Origin: Nitrosomonas communis
Lineage (GTDB): Bacteria; Pseudomonadota; Gammaproteobacteria; Burkholderiales; Nitrosomonadaceae
NCBI RefSeq assembly: GCF_024102715.1
Contig: NZ_JAGFJM010000005.1
Span: 1 to 64,000, forward strand
Reading direction: 5' to 3'
DNA length: 64,000 bases
How positions within the stretch are numbered: the stretch's first letter is position 1; every line of letters starts with the position of its first letter. Both the position numbers and the translations under genes were made by a program. Of the stretch, positions 46,430 to 57,114 are shown in pieces. The notes below the pieces were generated by a model. That model worked only from the letters and a program-made list of their open reading frames with translations, had not been told where the DNA came from and did no database searches.

Positions 46430-48745
46430 ATGAAACTCAAGTGTCTGGTCGTACTCTATTGTTTGCTTTATGCGTTTACTTGTGAAGCAGTTGAACCATT
46501 CGTTGTAAGGGATATTCGTGTTGAGGGAATACAACGTACTGAAGCAGGAACAGTCTTTAGTTATCTACCGATAAAAGTCGGCGATGTTTTGGATGAGGCC
46601 AAGGCAGCTGCAGCGATCAAAACACTTTATGCAACTGGCTTTTTCCAGGATGTAAAACTAAAAACCCAGGATGGATTATTGATTGTACAAATACAGGAAC
46701 GTCCTGCTATTGCCCAGATTACCATCAACGGCGCCAAAGAATTTGAAAAAGACAAGTTAAAAGAAGGTTTAAAACAGGCAGGTTTGGCTGAATCCCGTAT
46801 CTTTAGCCGTTCCTTGCTGGACAAGGCCGAACAAGAGCTAAAAAGGCAATATATCAGCCGCGGTAAATACGCCGTCAAAATTACTACAACAACAACGCCA
46901 TTGGAGCGTAATCGGGTAGGGATTAGCTTCGATATAGAAGAAGGTAAAACGACTAGAATCCGTCAGATAAATATCGTTGGTAATGAAGCTTTCAGTGATG
47001 GTGATCTGATTGGCTTGTTTGTGCTGAGAACACCAGGGCTTCTAACTTGGTTCACCAAGGATGATCAATATTCGAAACAAAAATTATCTGCCGATCTGGA
47101 AACATTGCGTTCCTACTATCTCGACCGTGGTTATCTGGAGTTTAATATCGATTCTACCCAGGTATCCATCACGCCGGATATGAAGGATATCTACATTACC
47201 ATCAATGTTACGGAAGGGCCGCAATATACGGTTTCTGATATCAAACTTGCCGGCAATTTCCTGGTGCCGGAAGAAGAATTACGCAAACTGATCAAACTCG
47301 AGCCAGGTGGTATCTTCAATCGGGAAAAATTGACTGAATCTGTCAAACTCATTACTGACCGGTTAGGTGATGAGGGCTACGCATTTGCTAATGTCAACGC
47401 TTCACCCGAACTGGATAAGGAGAGCAGGAAAACCGCGTTTACTTTTTATATTGATCCAGGCCGCCGGGTCTATGTCAGGCGGATCAACATTAGCGGCAAT
47501 GACCGTACCCGCGATGAAGTCATTCGTCGGGAGTTTCGTCAGATGGAGGGGGCCTGGCATTCAACCAGTCAAATCAACCGTTCCAAGCAACGCGTTGATC
47601 GGTTAGATTTTTTCACCAACGTTAATGTGGAAACACCACCGGTAGCAGATGCACCTGATCAAGTGGATATTAATATTCATGTGACCGAGAAGCCAACAGG
47701 CGCGATCATGTTTGGAGCAGGGTACTCCGATTTGGAAGGGATTATTTTAAATGGTTCTGTTTCCCAGAATAATATTTTTGGTACAGGAAATTTTCTTAGC
47801 TTGCAGGTCAACACAGGCAGTGTCAACAAGATATTTTCAGCATCTTTTACCAATCCTTACTATACGATCAATGGCATCAGCTTGGGACTCGATGTTTTTA
47901 GACGGGACATCAATACTAGATCATTGCCCAGTGTAGGTGTTTTTAATACGGATACGGCTGGTGCGACGTTACGTTTCGGAATCCCGATAGCAGAGAATGA
48001 TATCGTGTCGCTGGGTTTGGGTGCGGAGCATACAAAGATTGATCTGAGAAACGATAGCCCTCAGCGGTTTAAAGATTTCGTGGAGGAATTTGGAAGCTCG
48101 ACCAATAACCTTCCGATTACCCTTAGCTGGGCGCGTGACAACCGTGATAGTGCGATCTGGACAACCTCGGGGACGACAAATCGCATATTCGGAGAATTTA
48201 GTATGCCCTTTGCTGAGTTGGAATACTACAAGGCGAGTTATGAGCATAAATGGTTTGTGCCGATTTCAAGCATATTCACTTTGATGCTGAATGGACAAGT
48301 AGGTGTTGGCGATGGTTATTCAGGTGAATCGTTGCCGTTCTTTAAAAACTTCTTTGCAGGTGGCTTTAATTCGGTGCGTGGTTACAATATTAACTCACTA
48401 GGTCCGCGTGATCCGGTGCTGGATGCGAATGGCAATCCGATACCTGGTAGGCGTGGAACGGTGGTAGGGGCTAGTAAGCGCGTTGTCGGCAGTGCAGAAA
48501 TTTTGTTTCCAGCTCCTTTTATGAAAGATGAAAAGACCGTACGACTAGCAGCTTTTATTGATGGCGGGAACGTTTTTAATGATTGGTCGGATCTGGATCT
48601 GAACTTCCTGCGTTTTTCTACGGGACTGGCTGTTACCTGGATTTCGCCAATGGGGCCATTGAGATTTAGTGTGGCGCAGCCATTAAATGACCAAAAAGGT
48701 GATGATATTCAAAGATTCCAATTCCAGCTCGGACAAACATTCTAA
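46430..48745 (+). CDS. bamA: Outer-membrane protein assembly factor BamA
   Basis: A 771-residue Omp85 protein. A signal peptide is followed by five POTRA domains (about 24-425, starting [18 protein letters not shown]) and a C-terminal 16-stranded barrel ending in phenylalanine (QLGQTF), as needed for its own insertion. [16 protein letters not shown] contains the conserved VRGY motif. BamA inserts beta-barrel proteins. It sits between rseP and skp, the classical order. Confidence 0.96.
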   Translation: MKLKCLVVLYCLLYAFTCEAVEPFVVRDIRVEGIQRTEAGTVFSYLPIKVGDVLDEAKAAAAIKTLYATGFFQDVKLKTQDGLLIVQIQERPAIAQITINGAKEFEKDKLKEGLKQAGLAESRIFSRSLLDKAEQELKRQYISRGKYAVKITTTTTPLERNRVGISFDIEEGKTTRIRQINIVGNEAFSDGDLIGLFVLRTPGLLTWFTKDDQYSKQKLSADLETLRSYYLDRGYLEFNIDSTQVSITPDMKDIYITINVTEGPQYTVSDIKLAGNFLVPEEELRKLIKLEPGGIFNREKLTESVKLITDRLGDEGYAFANVNASPELDKESRKTAFTFYIDPGRRVYVRRINISGNDRTRDEVIRREFRQMEGAWHSTSQINRSKQRVDRLDFFTNVNVETPPVADAPDQVDINIHVTEKPTGAIMFGAGYSDLEGIILNGSVSQNNIFGTGNFLSLQVNTGSVNKIFSASFTNPYYTINGISLGLDVFRRDINTRSLPSVGVFNTDTAGATLRFGIPIAENDIVSLGLGAEHTKIDLRNDSPQRFKDFVEEFGSSTNNLPITLSWARDNRDSAIWTTSGTTNRIFGEFSMPFAELEYYKASYEHKWFVPISSIFTLMLNGQVGVGDGYSGESLPFFKNFFAGGFNSVRGYNINSLGPRDPVLDANGNPIPGRRGTVVGASKRVVGSAEILFPAPFMKDEKTVRLAAFIDGGNVFNDWSDLDLNFLRFSTGLAVTWISPMGPLRFSVAQPLNDQKGDDIQRFQFQLGQTF

Positions 48746-48773
48746 AGCCAGACTAGTTCAGCAGGAGAAGCAA

Positions 48774-49304
48774 TTGGACCGCAAACTGTTATGGAGGCAG
48801 TGGTTGGTCAGTTTGTTCGCGCTGTTTTTACTGATCGGCGGGAGCTCAAATATCTGGGCGAGAGAGATCAAGATCGGAGTGGTGAATACTGAGAAAATCC
48901 TGCGAGTATCTGCGCCGGCTATCATGGCACAAAAAAAAATAGAAAAAGAATTTCAGGCTTATGATGAGCGTATTAAAAAAATGGCCGCCCAAATTAAAGA
49001 ATTACAGGAACAATTAGAGAAGAATGATAAGGGCATCACAATAGAAGAGAGGCGAACGAAGGAGCGTGAGCTGGCGAACATCAGCCGCCAATATCAACGT
49101 GCGCAGCAACAGATGCGGGAAGATTTGAGCGTGCGTCAAAATGAAGAATATAGTCTAATTCTGGAGCGCGTCAATAAAACTATCAAGAATATAGCGGAAA
49201 ACGAGAACTATGATCTGATCCTGCAATTACAGGATTCAGTCTATCGCAGCCAGCGTATAGATATCACGAATCAGGTTATCAGGGCGCTTGCAGAACAGGA
49301 GTAG
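48774..49304 (+). CDS. skp: Periplasmic chaperone Skp/OmpH
   Basis: A 176-residue exported chaperone that holds unfolded outer-membrane proteins. A signal peptide (LLWRQWLVSLFALFLLIGG) precedes the core KIGVVNTEKILR and a long coiled coil with EKEFQAYDERIKKMAAQIKEL. I take the TTG at 48774 as start because AGGAG (48763-48767) is six bases before it, it lies 28 bases after the bamA stop, and the resulting signal peptide is normal. An ATG at 48687 would overlap bamA by 59 bases and add 29 hydrophilic residues. Confidence 0.85.
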   Translation: MDRKLLWRQWLVSLFALFLLIGGSSNIWAREIKIGVVNTEKILRVSAPAIMAQKKIEKEFQAYDERIKKMAAQIKELQEQLEKNDKGITIEERRTKERELANISRQYQRAQQQMREDLSVRQNEEYSLILERVNKTIKNIAENENYDLILQLQDSVYRSQRIDITNQVIRALAEQE

Positions 49305-49421
49305 GCGGCTATAAATAGCCTATAGCATATATTCCTGTTATCCAATACTCATGCAAGCCAGTATTAAGCTGGTTATTATAAAAATAACTAATCCACTATC
49401 CAGGCTAACAGGGAGATAAGA

Positions 49422-49865
49422 ATGAATGCCATGGACATTTATGAAATTTTAAAGTACCTGCCTCATCGCTATCCTTTCATTTTGGTTGATCGAGTTGTAT
49501 CGTATGAGCCGGGCGAACGGATCATCGCAGTTAAAAATGTGTCTATCAACGAGCCCTATTTTGTTGGCCATTTTCCACATTACCCCGTCATGCCGGGTGT
49601 TTTGATCGTCGAAGCCTTGGCACAGGCAGCAGCCTTACTCACACTGAAAACAGAGAATGCTGCGAAAAATGATGCGCAAGTTTATTATTTTGTGGGAATT
49701 GATGGTGTGCGTTTTAAGAAACCTGTGATGGCAGGTGATCAACTGGTGTTGAAGGTTGAAATTACCAGACAAATAAAAGGGGTCTGGAAATATACAGCGC
49801 GTGCGGAAGTGGATGACCAGCTGGTGACTGAAGCGCAATTAATGTGTACAGCAAGAGATATATAG
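49422..49865 (+). CDS. fabZ: 3-hydroxyacyl-ACP dehydratase FabZ
   Basis: A 147-residue hotdog-fold enzyme that dehydrates 3-hydroxyacyl-ACP in fatty acid elongation. Signature [42 protein letters not shown] with the catalytic His and Glu, and the closing [27 protein letters not shown] precedes the start. In most proteobacteria lpxD precedes and lpxA-lpxB follow fabZ; none is present here. Confidence 0.95.
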   Translation: MNAMDIYEILKYLPHRYPFILVDRVVSYEPGERIIAVKNVSINEPYFVGHFPHYPVMPGVLIVEALAQAAALLTLKTENAAKNDAQVYYFVGIDGVRFKKPVMAGDQLVLKVEITRQIKGVWKYTARAEVDDQLVTEAQLMCTARDI

Positions 49866-49932
49866 CACCGCGGGCTATACTGTAGTTTTTTCATATTCAT
49901 GTTTTTCTGTAGACAACCTGTAAATAAGCGGC

Positions 49933-50520
49933 ATGCATAATACTGAGTGGATTGGCGGTGTAGACGAAGCTGGCAGAGGGCCGCTTGCTGGTCCAGTCTA
50001 TGCGGCATGCGTCATCCTCGGCCCGGACCACAATATCGAAGGATTGGCAGATTCCAAAAAACTGAGTGAGCAAAAACGCACTTATCTTGCCAGTCTCATC
50101 AAGCGGCAGGCGAAAGCATGGGGGATCGCTTCTGCTTCTGTTGCCGAAATAGATCATTTGAATATTCTGCAAGCCAGCTTGCTCGCCATGAAAAGGGCTG
50201 TGGAAAAATTACCGCTGGTTCCTGCTATCGTTCTGATCGATGGCAAGCAAGCGCCGCGGCTGAACTGCCTCGTACGGACGATTGTGAGGGGTGACAGCCT
50301 GATTCCTGAAATATCGGCAGCTTCGATACTGGCCAAGACAGCTCGCGATGCTGAGATGCTGCAATTACATAAGCATTTTCCTGTTTATGGATTAAAACAG
50401 CATAAGGGTTATCCTACCAAGGCACATCTGGCGGCATTGCAGCAGCATGGCATATCTGCAATTCATCGGCGCAGCTTTGCTCCTGTGCGCGCTTTAATAA
50501 AAGAGCATACCCATTCCTGA
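49933..50520 (+). CDS. rnhB: Ribonuclease HII
   Basis: A 195-residue enzyme that cuts RNA in RNA/DNA hybrids and removes single ribonucleotides. The catalytic Asp-Glu is in [18 protein letters not shown], followed by [23 protein letters not shown] (catalytic Asp) and [15 protein letters not shown]. The C-terminal [17 protein letters not shown] is typical. Confidence 0.95.
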   Translation: MHNTEWIGGVDEAGRGPLAGPVYAACVILGPDHNIEGLADSKKLSEQKRTYLASLIKRQAKAWGIASASVAEIDHLNILQASLLAMKRAVEKLPLVPAIVLIDGKQAPRLNCLVRTIVRGDSLIPEISAASILAKTARDAEMLQLHKHFPVYGLKQHKGYPTKAHLAALQQHGISAIHRRSFAPVRALIKEHTHS

Positions 50521-50546
50521 TTACTTTTTGCTAGAGAGGGATACCC

Positions 50547-50999
50547 ATGAAAATACCATTATTTTTGCACTTGCTGGGAGTGATCATTTGGGTGGGTGGG
50601 ATGTTTTTTGCTTATATGGTGTTACGTCCGGCTGTTGTTCTGCTGCTTGAACCCGCTATACGATTGAAGCTCTGGAGTAGTGTGTTTAGCCACTTTTTTC
50701 CATGGGTATTGTTATCAGTAGGATTTATCCTGGTGAGCGGTCTCTATATGGTAATGCAAATGGGCGGATTTGCGGCCGCAGGTCTGCATATTCATCTTAT
50801 GTTTGTGCTGGGCTTACTGATGATGCTGATTTTTTTGTATGTGTTTTTCGCGGCATACAAAAAGCTCAAATATCATGTTGTGAGAGAAGAGTGGCCAACT
50901 GCAGGCGCTGTATTAGGACGAATTCGTCTATTAATTGGGTTTAATCTTATACTGGGAGTTGTAATCATTACGATTGCAGTTCTAGGTGGGTCAGTTTAG
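50547..50999 (+). CDS. CopD-like four-helix membrane protein
   Basis: A 150-residue protein with four predicted transmembrane helices. The first helix, FLHLLGVIIWVGGMFFAYMVL, has the H-x-x-G-x-x-x-W-x-G-G pattern of the CopD/YcnJ-like family, whose His residues may bind copper or haem. FPWVLLSVGFILVSGLYMV and the H-x-H-x-M of LHIHLMFVLG are consistent. In this family functions are diverse: copper uptake, haem-linked enzymes, or unknown. Two genes downstream lie slyD-like and mutS genes, which give no clue. Confidence 0.7.
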   Translation: MKIPLFLHLLGVIIWVGGMFFAYMVLRPAVVLLLEPAIRLKLWSSVFSHFFPWVLLSVGFILVSGLYMVMQMGGFAAAGLHIHLMFVLGLLMMLIFLYVFFAAYKKLKYHVVREEWPTAGAVLGRIRLLIGFNLILGVVIITIAVLGGSV

Positions 51000-51084
51000 T
51001 CTGGCCAATCGTGGGGGTATCCAGAAACTTTGGCAGGCGTGGATACTCCATTAATTAATGAGAATCAAGATAGATGGGAAAAAG

Positions 51085-51567
51085 ATGCGTATAGAAAAGG
51101 ATACTGTGGTATCGCTGCAATATTATAAATTGTCTAATTCACAAGGTGAAATTGTCGAAGAATCCACCTCTCCAGTCAGTTATCTGCATGGTGGTTATGG
51201 CGGGATGTTTCCGGTGGTAGAGGCGGCATTGCAAGGAAAGGAAGCAGGATACCATCTGTCCTTAGCAATGGAGCCGGAAGAAACTTTCGGAGAATATGAT
51301 AGCGAGTTGATTCGGATCGAACCACGCAGTGCTTTTCCAGACACTGTTGAGGTGGGTATGCAATTCGAAGGTGCGGAAGAGAATTCCGAGGATGTCATGA
51401 TCTATACGGTTACCGATGTAACCGAAGATATCGTGGTGGTCGATGGTAATCATCCGCTGGCGGGAATGGCTTTACAATTTGAATGCATTGTGATGGAAGT
51501 ACGCGTTGCTTCTCATGAGGAGCTTGCACATGGTCATGTGCATGGACCACATGGTCATGAGCACTGA
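51085..51567 (+). CDS. SlyD-like FKBP peptidyl-prolyl isomerase with His-rich tail
   Basis: A protein of about 160 residues. It has the SlyD two-domain FKBP layout: VVSLQYYKLSNSQGEIVEES, LHGGYGGMFPVVEAALQGKEAG, the insert-in-flap region around PEETFGEYDSELIRIEP, and DGNHPLAGMALQFECIV. The C-terminal HGHVHGPHGHEH binds nickel or other metal ions in SlyD proteins. In other bacteria SlyD aids [NiFe]-hydrogenase maturation and protein folding. I start at the ATG at 51085 (MRIEKDTVV) because GGGA precedes it; an ATG at 51058 adds nine residues and cannot be excluded. Confidence 0.85.
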   Translation: MRIEKDTVVSLQYYKLSNSQGEIVEESTSPVSYLHGGYGGMFPVVEAALQGKEAGYHLSLAMEPEETFGEYDSELIRIEPRSAFPDTVEVGMQFEGAEENSEDVMIYTVTDVTEDIVVVDGNHPLAGMALQFECIVMEVRVASHEELAHGHVHGPHGHEH

Positions 51568-51599
51568 TCAGTCCCGTCAACTTTGCAGGATAAAATATG

Positions 51600-54188
51600 T
51601 CAGTCCTTATCCAGCATTGATTTTAACGTGTAGAGATGTTCCAGTGCTTCCTTAGGACTGAGTTCATCCGGTGTAAGTTTGCTTAAATGGGTAAAAATGG
51701 GGTGTAATGTTTCAGAAAGCTGATCGGCTGGATCAGGTGATGCTGAGAATAAATCGAGTTGTGGATTCCTGTTGACCTTTTCCTGTTCCAGCTTGGTCAA
51801 GATTTTTCTGGCTGCTTTGATCACGACGTTGGGCACCCCTGCCAGCGCAGCCACATGGAGGCCATAGCTTTGACTGGCAGGCCCTTCGTTAACCGTGTGC
51901 AAAAAAACAATGTGTTGTTTGTATTCGACAGCTCCCAGATGAACATTAGTCACTTGCCCGAATTCTTCCGCCAAGCTGGTCAGCTCGAAATAATGAGTCG
52001 CAAATAGCGTGTAGCTCAGGTTCTTGGTCAGTAAATAGCGAGCAATGGCGAAAGCCAGTGCCAGTCCATCAAAAGTAGACGTTCCTCGCCCGATTTCATC
52101 GACCAGTACCAGGCTTTGGTCGGTGGCGTTACGCAGGATATTGGCCATTTCGGTCATTTCGACCATGAAGGTGGAGCGCCCTCCGGCCAGATCATCTGAT
52201 GCACCGATGCGGGTAAAGATCTGATCGAGTGGGCCAATACGGACACTGTTTGCGGGGACAAAGCTACCGCAGTGCGCAAGCAAAGCAATCAAGGCAGTTT
52301 GCCGCATATAAGTGGATTTTCCACCCATATTGGGACCTGTAATGATGAGCATTTGCCGTCTGCCAGTTTCACCTAAACCAAGCTGCACATCATTGGCAAT
52401 ATAATGATCTACCTGACTTTCCACCACAGGGTGGCGGCCAGTGTGAATGTCTATGATTGCTTCATCGGTAAAGACCGGCGCGGTATAGTTAAGTGCCTGA
52501 GCACGTTCAGCAAAAGTGTTCAGTACATCGATTTCTGCCACGCTTTGCGCCATATGCTGTAAACGGCTGATATACCCAATAAGCTTTTCCAGTAGAGCCT
52601 CATATAAAAATTTCTCTCTCGCCAATGCATCATCCCTGGCTGCCAATGCTTTGTTTTCAAAGGCCTGTAATTCGGGTGTGACATAGCGTTCGGCATTTTT
52701 CAAGGTTTGCCTTCTGCGATAGTCAGATGGAATCTTGTCGCCATGCACGTGGGTGATTTCAATATAAAAACCGTGTACCCGGTTATATTCCACCTTGAGA
52801 TTAGGAATACCCGTGCGCTCTTTTTCGCGCGCTTCCAGTTGCAGCAGAAACTCGCCACAGTTATTTTGTAAGGCGCGTAACCCATCTAGCTCAGCATCAT
52901 AACCATCAGCGATGACTCCTCCCTCACGCAGCATCACGCCCGGCTCAGGCAGTAATGCCTGATGCAACAGCGCTACCAGGCTGCTATCTGGCATTATGGC
53001 TTGCGCCAGCAGCGTGAGATGTTCGCTGGCAACACTGGTTGCCATCATTGCAATTTCAGGCAGATAAGTCAGGCTATCACGCAGGCTGGAAAGGTCACGC
53101 GGTCGGGCCGATTTGAGTGCAATGCGTGCAGTAATGCGCTCAATATCGGCAATGCGCTTGAGATGTTCTCTGATGCCAACGTAAGGTGCAGCCATTTCAG
53201 CTGTTTCAATTAGTTTGGCGACGCTGTCAAGACGATGCTGCAGAATCGTGTAATCCTTTAATGGATGGTGCAACCAGTGCCGTAACAAACGGCTGCCCAT
53301 ACTGGTGGAACAAGTATCCAGCAGCGATAACAAGGTGGGTGAAGTTTCTCCGCGCAAGGTTTCAGAAATTTCCAGATTGCGGCGCGTAGCCGCATCCATT
53401 CGGATATAGGCGCCATCACGTTCCACCTGCAATGCCTTGACATGCGTGATATCAGCACCTTGGGTAAGGCGAACATATTCGAGTAGCGCACCGGCAGCCT
53501 GCAGCGCTGCGTGCAAATCATCGCAGCCAAAGCAGGAAAGATCATGGGTGCCAAATAGCCTGGTAAGGCTACGGACCGCACTGCTGTAATCGAATTGCCA
53601 TGCAGGCAGCCGTTTATGGGTATTTGATTCAGCCAGTACTAATGATATATCCGGCGGCTCAGGCAAAAGGATTTCAGCTGGCTGCAGGCGCTCCAGCTCG
53701 CTTATCAGATTATCCGGCGAGGTTTCCAGCACGCGCAACTGGCCAGCAGCCAGATTGAGCCATGCCAGCCCCAATGTTGATTTGTGTGATGACAGCGCCA
53801 GCACGATGCAGTCGCGTTTGTCCTCCAGCAAAGCGGCATCAGTCAGTGTGCCTGGTGTGATAATGCGTGTTACCTTGCGTTCCACCGGTCCCTTGGCGGT
53901 AGCTGGGTCGCCCACCTGCTCGCAAATAGCCACCGATTCACCCAGTTTGACTAGTTTCGCCAAATATTGATCTGCAGCATGATAGGGCACGCCAGCCATT
54001 TTGATCGGCTCGCCTGCCGAGGTTCCGCGCTGGGTCAATGTGATATCGAGTAATTTGGCTGCTTTCTCGGCATCCTCAAAGAATAGCTCATAGAAATCCC
54101 CCATGCGATAAAACAGCAGCTTATCAGTATGCTGCGCCTTGATGCGCAAGTACTGCTGCATCATGGGGGTATGATTTACTGACGTCAT
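51600..54188 (-). CDS. mutS: DNA mismatch repair protein MutS
   Basis: An 862-residue protein with the complete MutS architecture. Residues 1-110 contain the mismatch-contact FYELF motif ([16 protein letters not shown]) with the conserved Phe and Glu; the ATPase domain has [22 protein letters not shown] (Walker A) and [22 protein letters not shown] (Walker B), then FATHYFELT. The C-terminal helical domain ends normally. It is transcribed downstream of the decarboxylase gene with a 216-base gap, so it may have its own promoter. Confidence 0.97.
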   Translation of the reverse strand: MTSVNHTPMMQQYLRIKAQHTDKLLFYRMGDFYELFFEDAEKAAKLLDITLTQRGTSAGEPIKMAGVPYHAADQYLAKLVKLGESVAICEQVGDPATAKGPVERKVTRIITPGTLTDAALLEDKRDCIVLALSSHKSTLGLAWLNLAAGQLRVLETSPDNLISELERLQPAEILLPEPPDISLVLAESNTHKRLPAWQFDYSSAVRSLTRLFGTHDLSCFGCDDLHAALQAAGALLEYVRLTQGADITHVKALQVERDGAYIRMDAATRRNLEISETLRGETSPTLLSLLDTCSTSMGSRLLRHWLHHPLKDYTILQHRLDSVAKLIETAEMAAPYVGIREHLKRIADIERITARIALKSARPRDLSSLRDSLTYLPEIAMMATSVASEHLTLLAQAIMPDSSLVALLHQALLPEPGVMLREGGVIADGYDAELDGLRALQNNCGEFLLQLEAREKERTGIPNLKVEYNRVHGFYIEITHVHGDKIPSDYRRRQTLKNAERYVTPELQAFENKALAARDDALAREKFLYEALLEKLIGYISRLQHMAQSVAEIDVLNTFAERAQALNYTAPVFTDEAIIDIHTGRHPVVESQVDHYIANDVQLGLGETGRRQMLIITGPNMGGKSTYMRQTALIALLAHCGSFVPANSVRIGPLDQIFTRIGASDDLAGGRSTFMVEMTEMANILRNATDQSLVLVDEIGRGTSTFDGLALAFAIARYLLTKNLSYTLFATHYFELTSLAEEFGQVTNVHLGAVEYKQHIVFLHTVNEGPASQSYGLHVAALAGVPNVVIKAARKILTKLEQEKVNRNPQLDLFSASPDPADQLSETLHPIFTHLSKLTPDELSPKEALEHLYTLKSMLDKD

Positions 54189-54307
54189 AAAATGCGAGGG
54201 TTAGAAATCAAGCTCCCTATTTTAGCAGGCTAGGCTGCTGAAATAGGTAATCTGTTACAGTAGATCATTTGCTCTGTTGATTCAGGCAGTTGATGGAAGG
54301 ACGTTAT

Positions 54308-54346
54308 GCTAAACTTGCCGAAAAAACGCCCTTCAGCAAGTTTAGC
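54308..54346. repeat. 11-bp inverted repeat with 17-base loop between ODC and mutS genes
   Basis: GCTAAACTTGC (54308-54318) and GCAAGTTTAGC (54336-54346) are perfect complements. The loop contains an A-run (AAAAAA) on the plus strand, and no clear T-run follows on the minus strand, so it is not a standard terminator for the decarboxylase. It may be an end of an insertion-type element or a dispersed repeat. Confidence 0.6.
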
Positions 54347-54404
54347 TAGTAGAAATGCATATCTATTGTGTTGGTTCAATCATTAGCCAATGAATTAATC
54401 CAAA

Positions 54405-55580
54405 TTAGAGCACGATGACGTCAGGCAAGGGGAAGCCATTAAAATTACTGGCATAGGCAGTAGTATAAGCGCCTGCATTGGGAATAAAAATAAAATCGCC
54501 TTCCTGAATATCTTCAGGTAGCAGCTCATCATGCATCAGCACATCAACGGAATCACAGGTCGGGCCAGCAATGGACCATGGAATATTGCTGCCTTTGCGA
54601 TCAGTCAGAATTTCATAACGCAGCCCTTCACTTACTTCAATAATGCCACCGAATATGCCGGCATCCCAGTACATCCAGCGCTTGCCATTGCGGGTGGCGG
54701 TGCCTACTACCCTGCAAACAAAACACGCTGAATCCGAAACAAAGTATCGACCTGGTTCTGCCATGATGTGAATGTCATCAGGGAGGTCGGCAATGGCATC
54801 GTTGATGACGTCTGCAATCACTTCAATCGAAGGAATAGGCTTGACATGCCGCACTGGATAACCACCACCGATATTGAGCAAGCGAGGCTTTAAACCAGCC
54901 TGCCTCATGTCATCGAAAACATTTTTGGCACGTTCAATACCCACTCGCCAGTTTTGCGGATTACGGCATTGCGAACCAACATGAAAGGTCACTCCTGCCA
55001 GATCAGCATCCAGTGAAGCTGCTTCGTTAATAATTGCTTTGATGTCAGCAAGGTGCGTGCCAAATTTACCTGCTAAAGGCCAGTCGCTGCCGATGTTGGG
55101 TGTATCAATGCGCAAATATAGTTTTGCATCTGGTTTGATACTGACGATTTTACGCAGCTCTTCAATACTATCCAGTACATACCATTCTACGCCTTTGGCT
55201 GCGGCGTACTCCAGGTAGGCGCGCGATTTCATGGGGTTGCTATAGTAGATTTCTGCTGCGGGAACACCTAAACTCAGCAACAGATCCAGCTCGGCGATAG
55301 ACGCGATTTCAAATCCTGAGCCTTCTTCTATCAATGTTCTTAATACGCGCGCATCCGGATTTGCTTTTGCTGCGTAGTGCGGGTGTACACGCGGCATGGC
55401 AGCTTTGAAACGACGGATTTTGTTACGGATGATATTGCTGTCGACCAGCAGGAAAGGCTTGCTATAACCTTTTTTCAGAGCTTCTTCAACAAGGGCGAGA
55501 TCCAGACTAATTTCGGGATGGGTGTCAAAGATAACTTCACTTTCAGTTCTCTTTTGTACAGTGGCGGTACGTATTTTCAT
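54405..55580 (-). CDS. Ornithine decarboxylase-type PLP enzyme (fold type III)
   Basis: A 391-residue alanine-racemase-fold decarboxylase. The PLP lysine is probably Lys72 in PHYAAKANPD; other motifs are FHVGSQC, LNIGGGYPV (PLP phosphate loop), AEPGRYFVSDSA and the catalytic cysteine in GPTCDSVDVL. These match the eukaryote-like ornithine/lysine decarboxylases that make putrescine or cadaverine, not the larger fold-type I enzymes. AGAGGAATTAATA precedes the ATG. A 21-residue upstream ORF and a promoter with a palindromic spacer lie ahead of it, suggesting translational or operator control by polyamine supply (inferred). Confidence 0.85.
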   Translation of the reverse strand: MKIRTATVQKRTESEVIFDTHPEISLDLALVEEALKKGYSKPFLLVDSNIIRNKIRRFKAAMPRVHPHYAAKANPDARVLRTLIEEGSGFEIASIAELDLLLSLGVPAAEIYYSNPMKSRAYLEYAAAKGVEWYVLDSIEELRKIVSIKPDAKLYLRIDTPNIGSDWPLAGKFGTHLADIKAIINEAASLDADLAGVTFHVGSQCRNPQNWRVGIERAKNVFDDMRQAGLKPRLLNIGGGYPVRHVKPIPSIEVIADVINDAIADLPDDIHIMAEPGRYFVSDSACFVCRVVGTATRNGKRWMYWDAGIFGGIIEVSEGLRYEILTDRKGSNIPWSIAGPTCDSVDVLMHDELLPEDIQEGDFIFIPNAGAYTTAYASNFNGFPLPDVIVL

Positions 55581-55602
55581 TATTAATTCCTCTTACAGGT
55601 CG

Positions 55603-55668
55603 CTACGTTTCTGGGATATGAATGTGAACCAAATCAGATTGTGCAGAAGAATTCGCTTTGCTTATCAT
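55603..55668 (-). CDS. Possible leader peptide of the decarboxylase mRNA
   Basis: A 21-codon reading frame begins with ATG at 55668, just after AAGGAGGTCATC, a near-perfect ribosome binding site. It encodes a short peptide ending VHIHIPET. It ends 22 bases before the decarboxylase start, on the same strand and downstream of a good promoter. The strength of the ribosome binding site exceeds that of most genes here, so I think it is translated. Known precedent for leader control of an ornithine decarboxylase is speFL/speF, but the sequences are not alike. Confidence 0.5.
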   Translation of the reverse strand: MISKANSSAQSDLVHIHIPET

Positions 55669-55724
55669 GATGACCTCCTTATTTCTTGGCACTAATGAAG
55701 CTATAAAATTATTAAAGGGTACGA

Positions 55725-55752
55725 ATTATAGGCCGCATTTTTGCGGAATCAA
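55725..55752 (-). promoter_or_regulatory. Sigma-70 promoter of the decarboxylase with a palindrome in its spacer
   Basis: On the minus strand TTGATT (55752-55747) and TATAAT (55730-55725) are 16 bases apart. The spacer contains CCGCA-AAAA-TGCGG (55746-55733), 5-base arms round a four-A loop. It may bind a repressor. The stretch from 55753 to the rdgC start at 55997 is AT-rich and otherwise shows nothing clear. Confidence 0.7.
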
Positions 55753-55996
55753 GCATTTTTTTAATAAAAGAAAAAATAATTTATTCTTAAAATGGTTACT
55801 TGAAATCATAAGGTTGTAGCATAAATCAGTTTTTTTTCCTTACCTATGCTAAATGCTGGTTGAGACAACAAAAAAAAACTATTGTTCAAGAGAAAGCTGA
55901 CCGGTTATTAATTGATCAAAAACCAGCAATCGCATGTACAATTTTCATGCTTTTTTAGCGTGCCCCTATATAAAACGATTCGCGAGTAAACACATT

Positions 55997-56884
55997 ATGT
56001 GGTTTAAGAACTTACAAATATACCGTATCACCGACTGGAAACTCACGTCCGAAGAGCTGGAGGAGCTGTTAGCCAGACGCACCCTGCAAGCTTGTTTGAG
56101 TATGGAAATGCAAAGCCTTGGCTGGGTCCCGCCCGGCATGGAAGAAGCCCATCTGGTTTATGCGCGCGGGCAGCAGCTGCTCATTGCGCTGGGGTCAGAA
56201 AAAAAATTGCTGCCTGCTTCCGTCGTCAATCAGCGCGCCAAAGAACGCGCTATAGAAATGGAAGCGCAGCAGGGCTATCCAGTTGGCCGCAAACAAATGA
56301 AAGAAGTCAAGGAGGCCGCGTTATACGAGCTGCTGCCACGCGCCTTTGTCGTGCGGCAGAAAAGCCATGCCTGGATCGATCTGGCAGATGGCTGGTTTAT
56401 CATTGACAGCTCCAATATCGCCAAGGCAGACACCTTTGTTGAAACTTTCCTGAAAACGATTCCCACCCTGGTACTCAAGCGTATCAAAACAAATTTGACT
56501 CCCGCATCTGCCATGACCCGGTGGCTAGCAGGAGATGAGTTGCCTCATGCATTTACTATCGACAGTGACAGCGTTTTCCGCAGCAGAGAAGATAAAAAAG
56601 TCTCGATAAGCTATCAGCGACAACCGCTCGACGCGGATGAAATCAACCGGCATGTCAGAGCAGGGAAGGAAGTCACCAGGCTGGCGATGGTGTGGGAAAA
56701 CAACCTTGCCTTTATGCTGGACGAAAATCTGCAAATCAAGCGGCTTACCCTGCTGGATATCGAAAAAGAACCGGCAGAATCGGCGGAAGAACAGTTTGAT
56801 AGCAATTTCTTTCTCATGACCGAACAATTGAAGCAATTGTTGCCTGATTTGATTGATGCATTGGGAGGCGAAGAGGCAGAGTAG
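55997..56884 (+). CDS. rdgC: Recombination-associated protein RdgC
   Basis: A 295-residue protein, close to the 300 expected. It forms a ring-shaped dimer that binds DNA and modulates RecA. It begins MWFKNLQIYRITDW with the family's typical opening, has PPGMEEAHLVYARGQQLLIALGSEKKLLPASVVN in the first half and KKVSISYQRQPLDADEINRHVRAGKEVTRLAM later. The ATG at 55997 is used; the frame runs 21 codons further upstream without similarity. Confidence 0.93.
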   Translation: MWFKNLQIYRITDWKLTSEELEELLARRTLQACLSMEMQSLGWVPPGMEEAHLVYARGQQLLIALGSEKKLLPASVVNQRAKERAIEMEAQQGYPVGRKQMKEVKEAALYELLPRAFVVRQKSHAWIDLADGWFIIDSSNIAKADTFVETFLKTIPTLVLKRIKTNLTPASAMTRWLAGDELPHAFTIDSDSVFRSREDKKVSISYQRQPLDADEINRHVRAGKEVTRLAMVWENNLAFMLDENLQIKRLTLLDIEKEPAESAEEQFDSNFFLMTEQLKQLLPDLIDALGGEEAE

Positions 56885-57114
56885 CAAACTGGTTGGAAAT
56901 TTCCGGATTAAGTCAAGTGCTACAACCGACATGCCATGATTTCTGGCGCTAACCAATTATGGTTCTACATTCTAATTTTGAGATGATATACAGTTAGCAA
57001 ACTGGGCTAATATCACAACTAATTTGTCTCTTATTCTCTAAGTATGTTGATATACCAAAACTTTCTATTTACTTGTTAGAAGCAATCAGTCTCCAGAATG
57101 GAGAAATAAAATAA

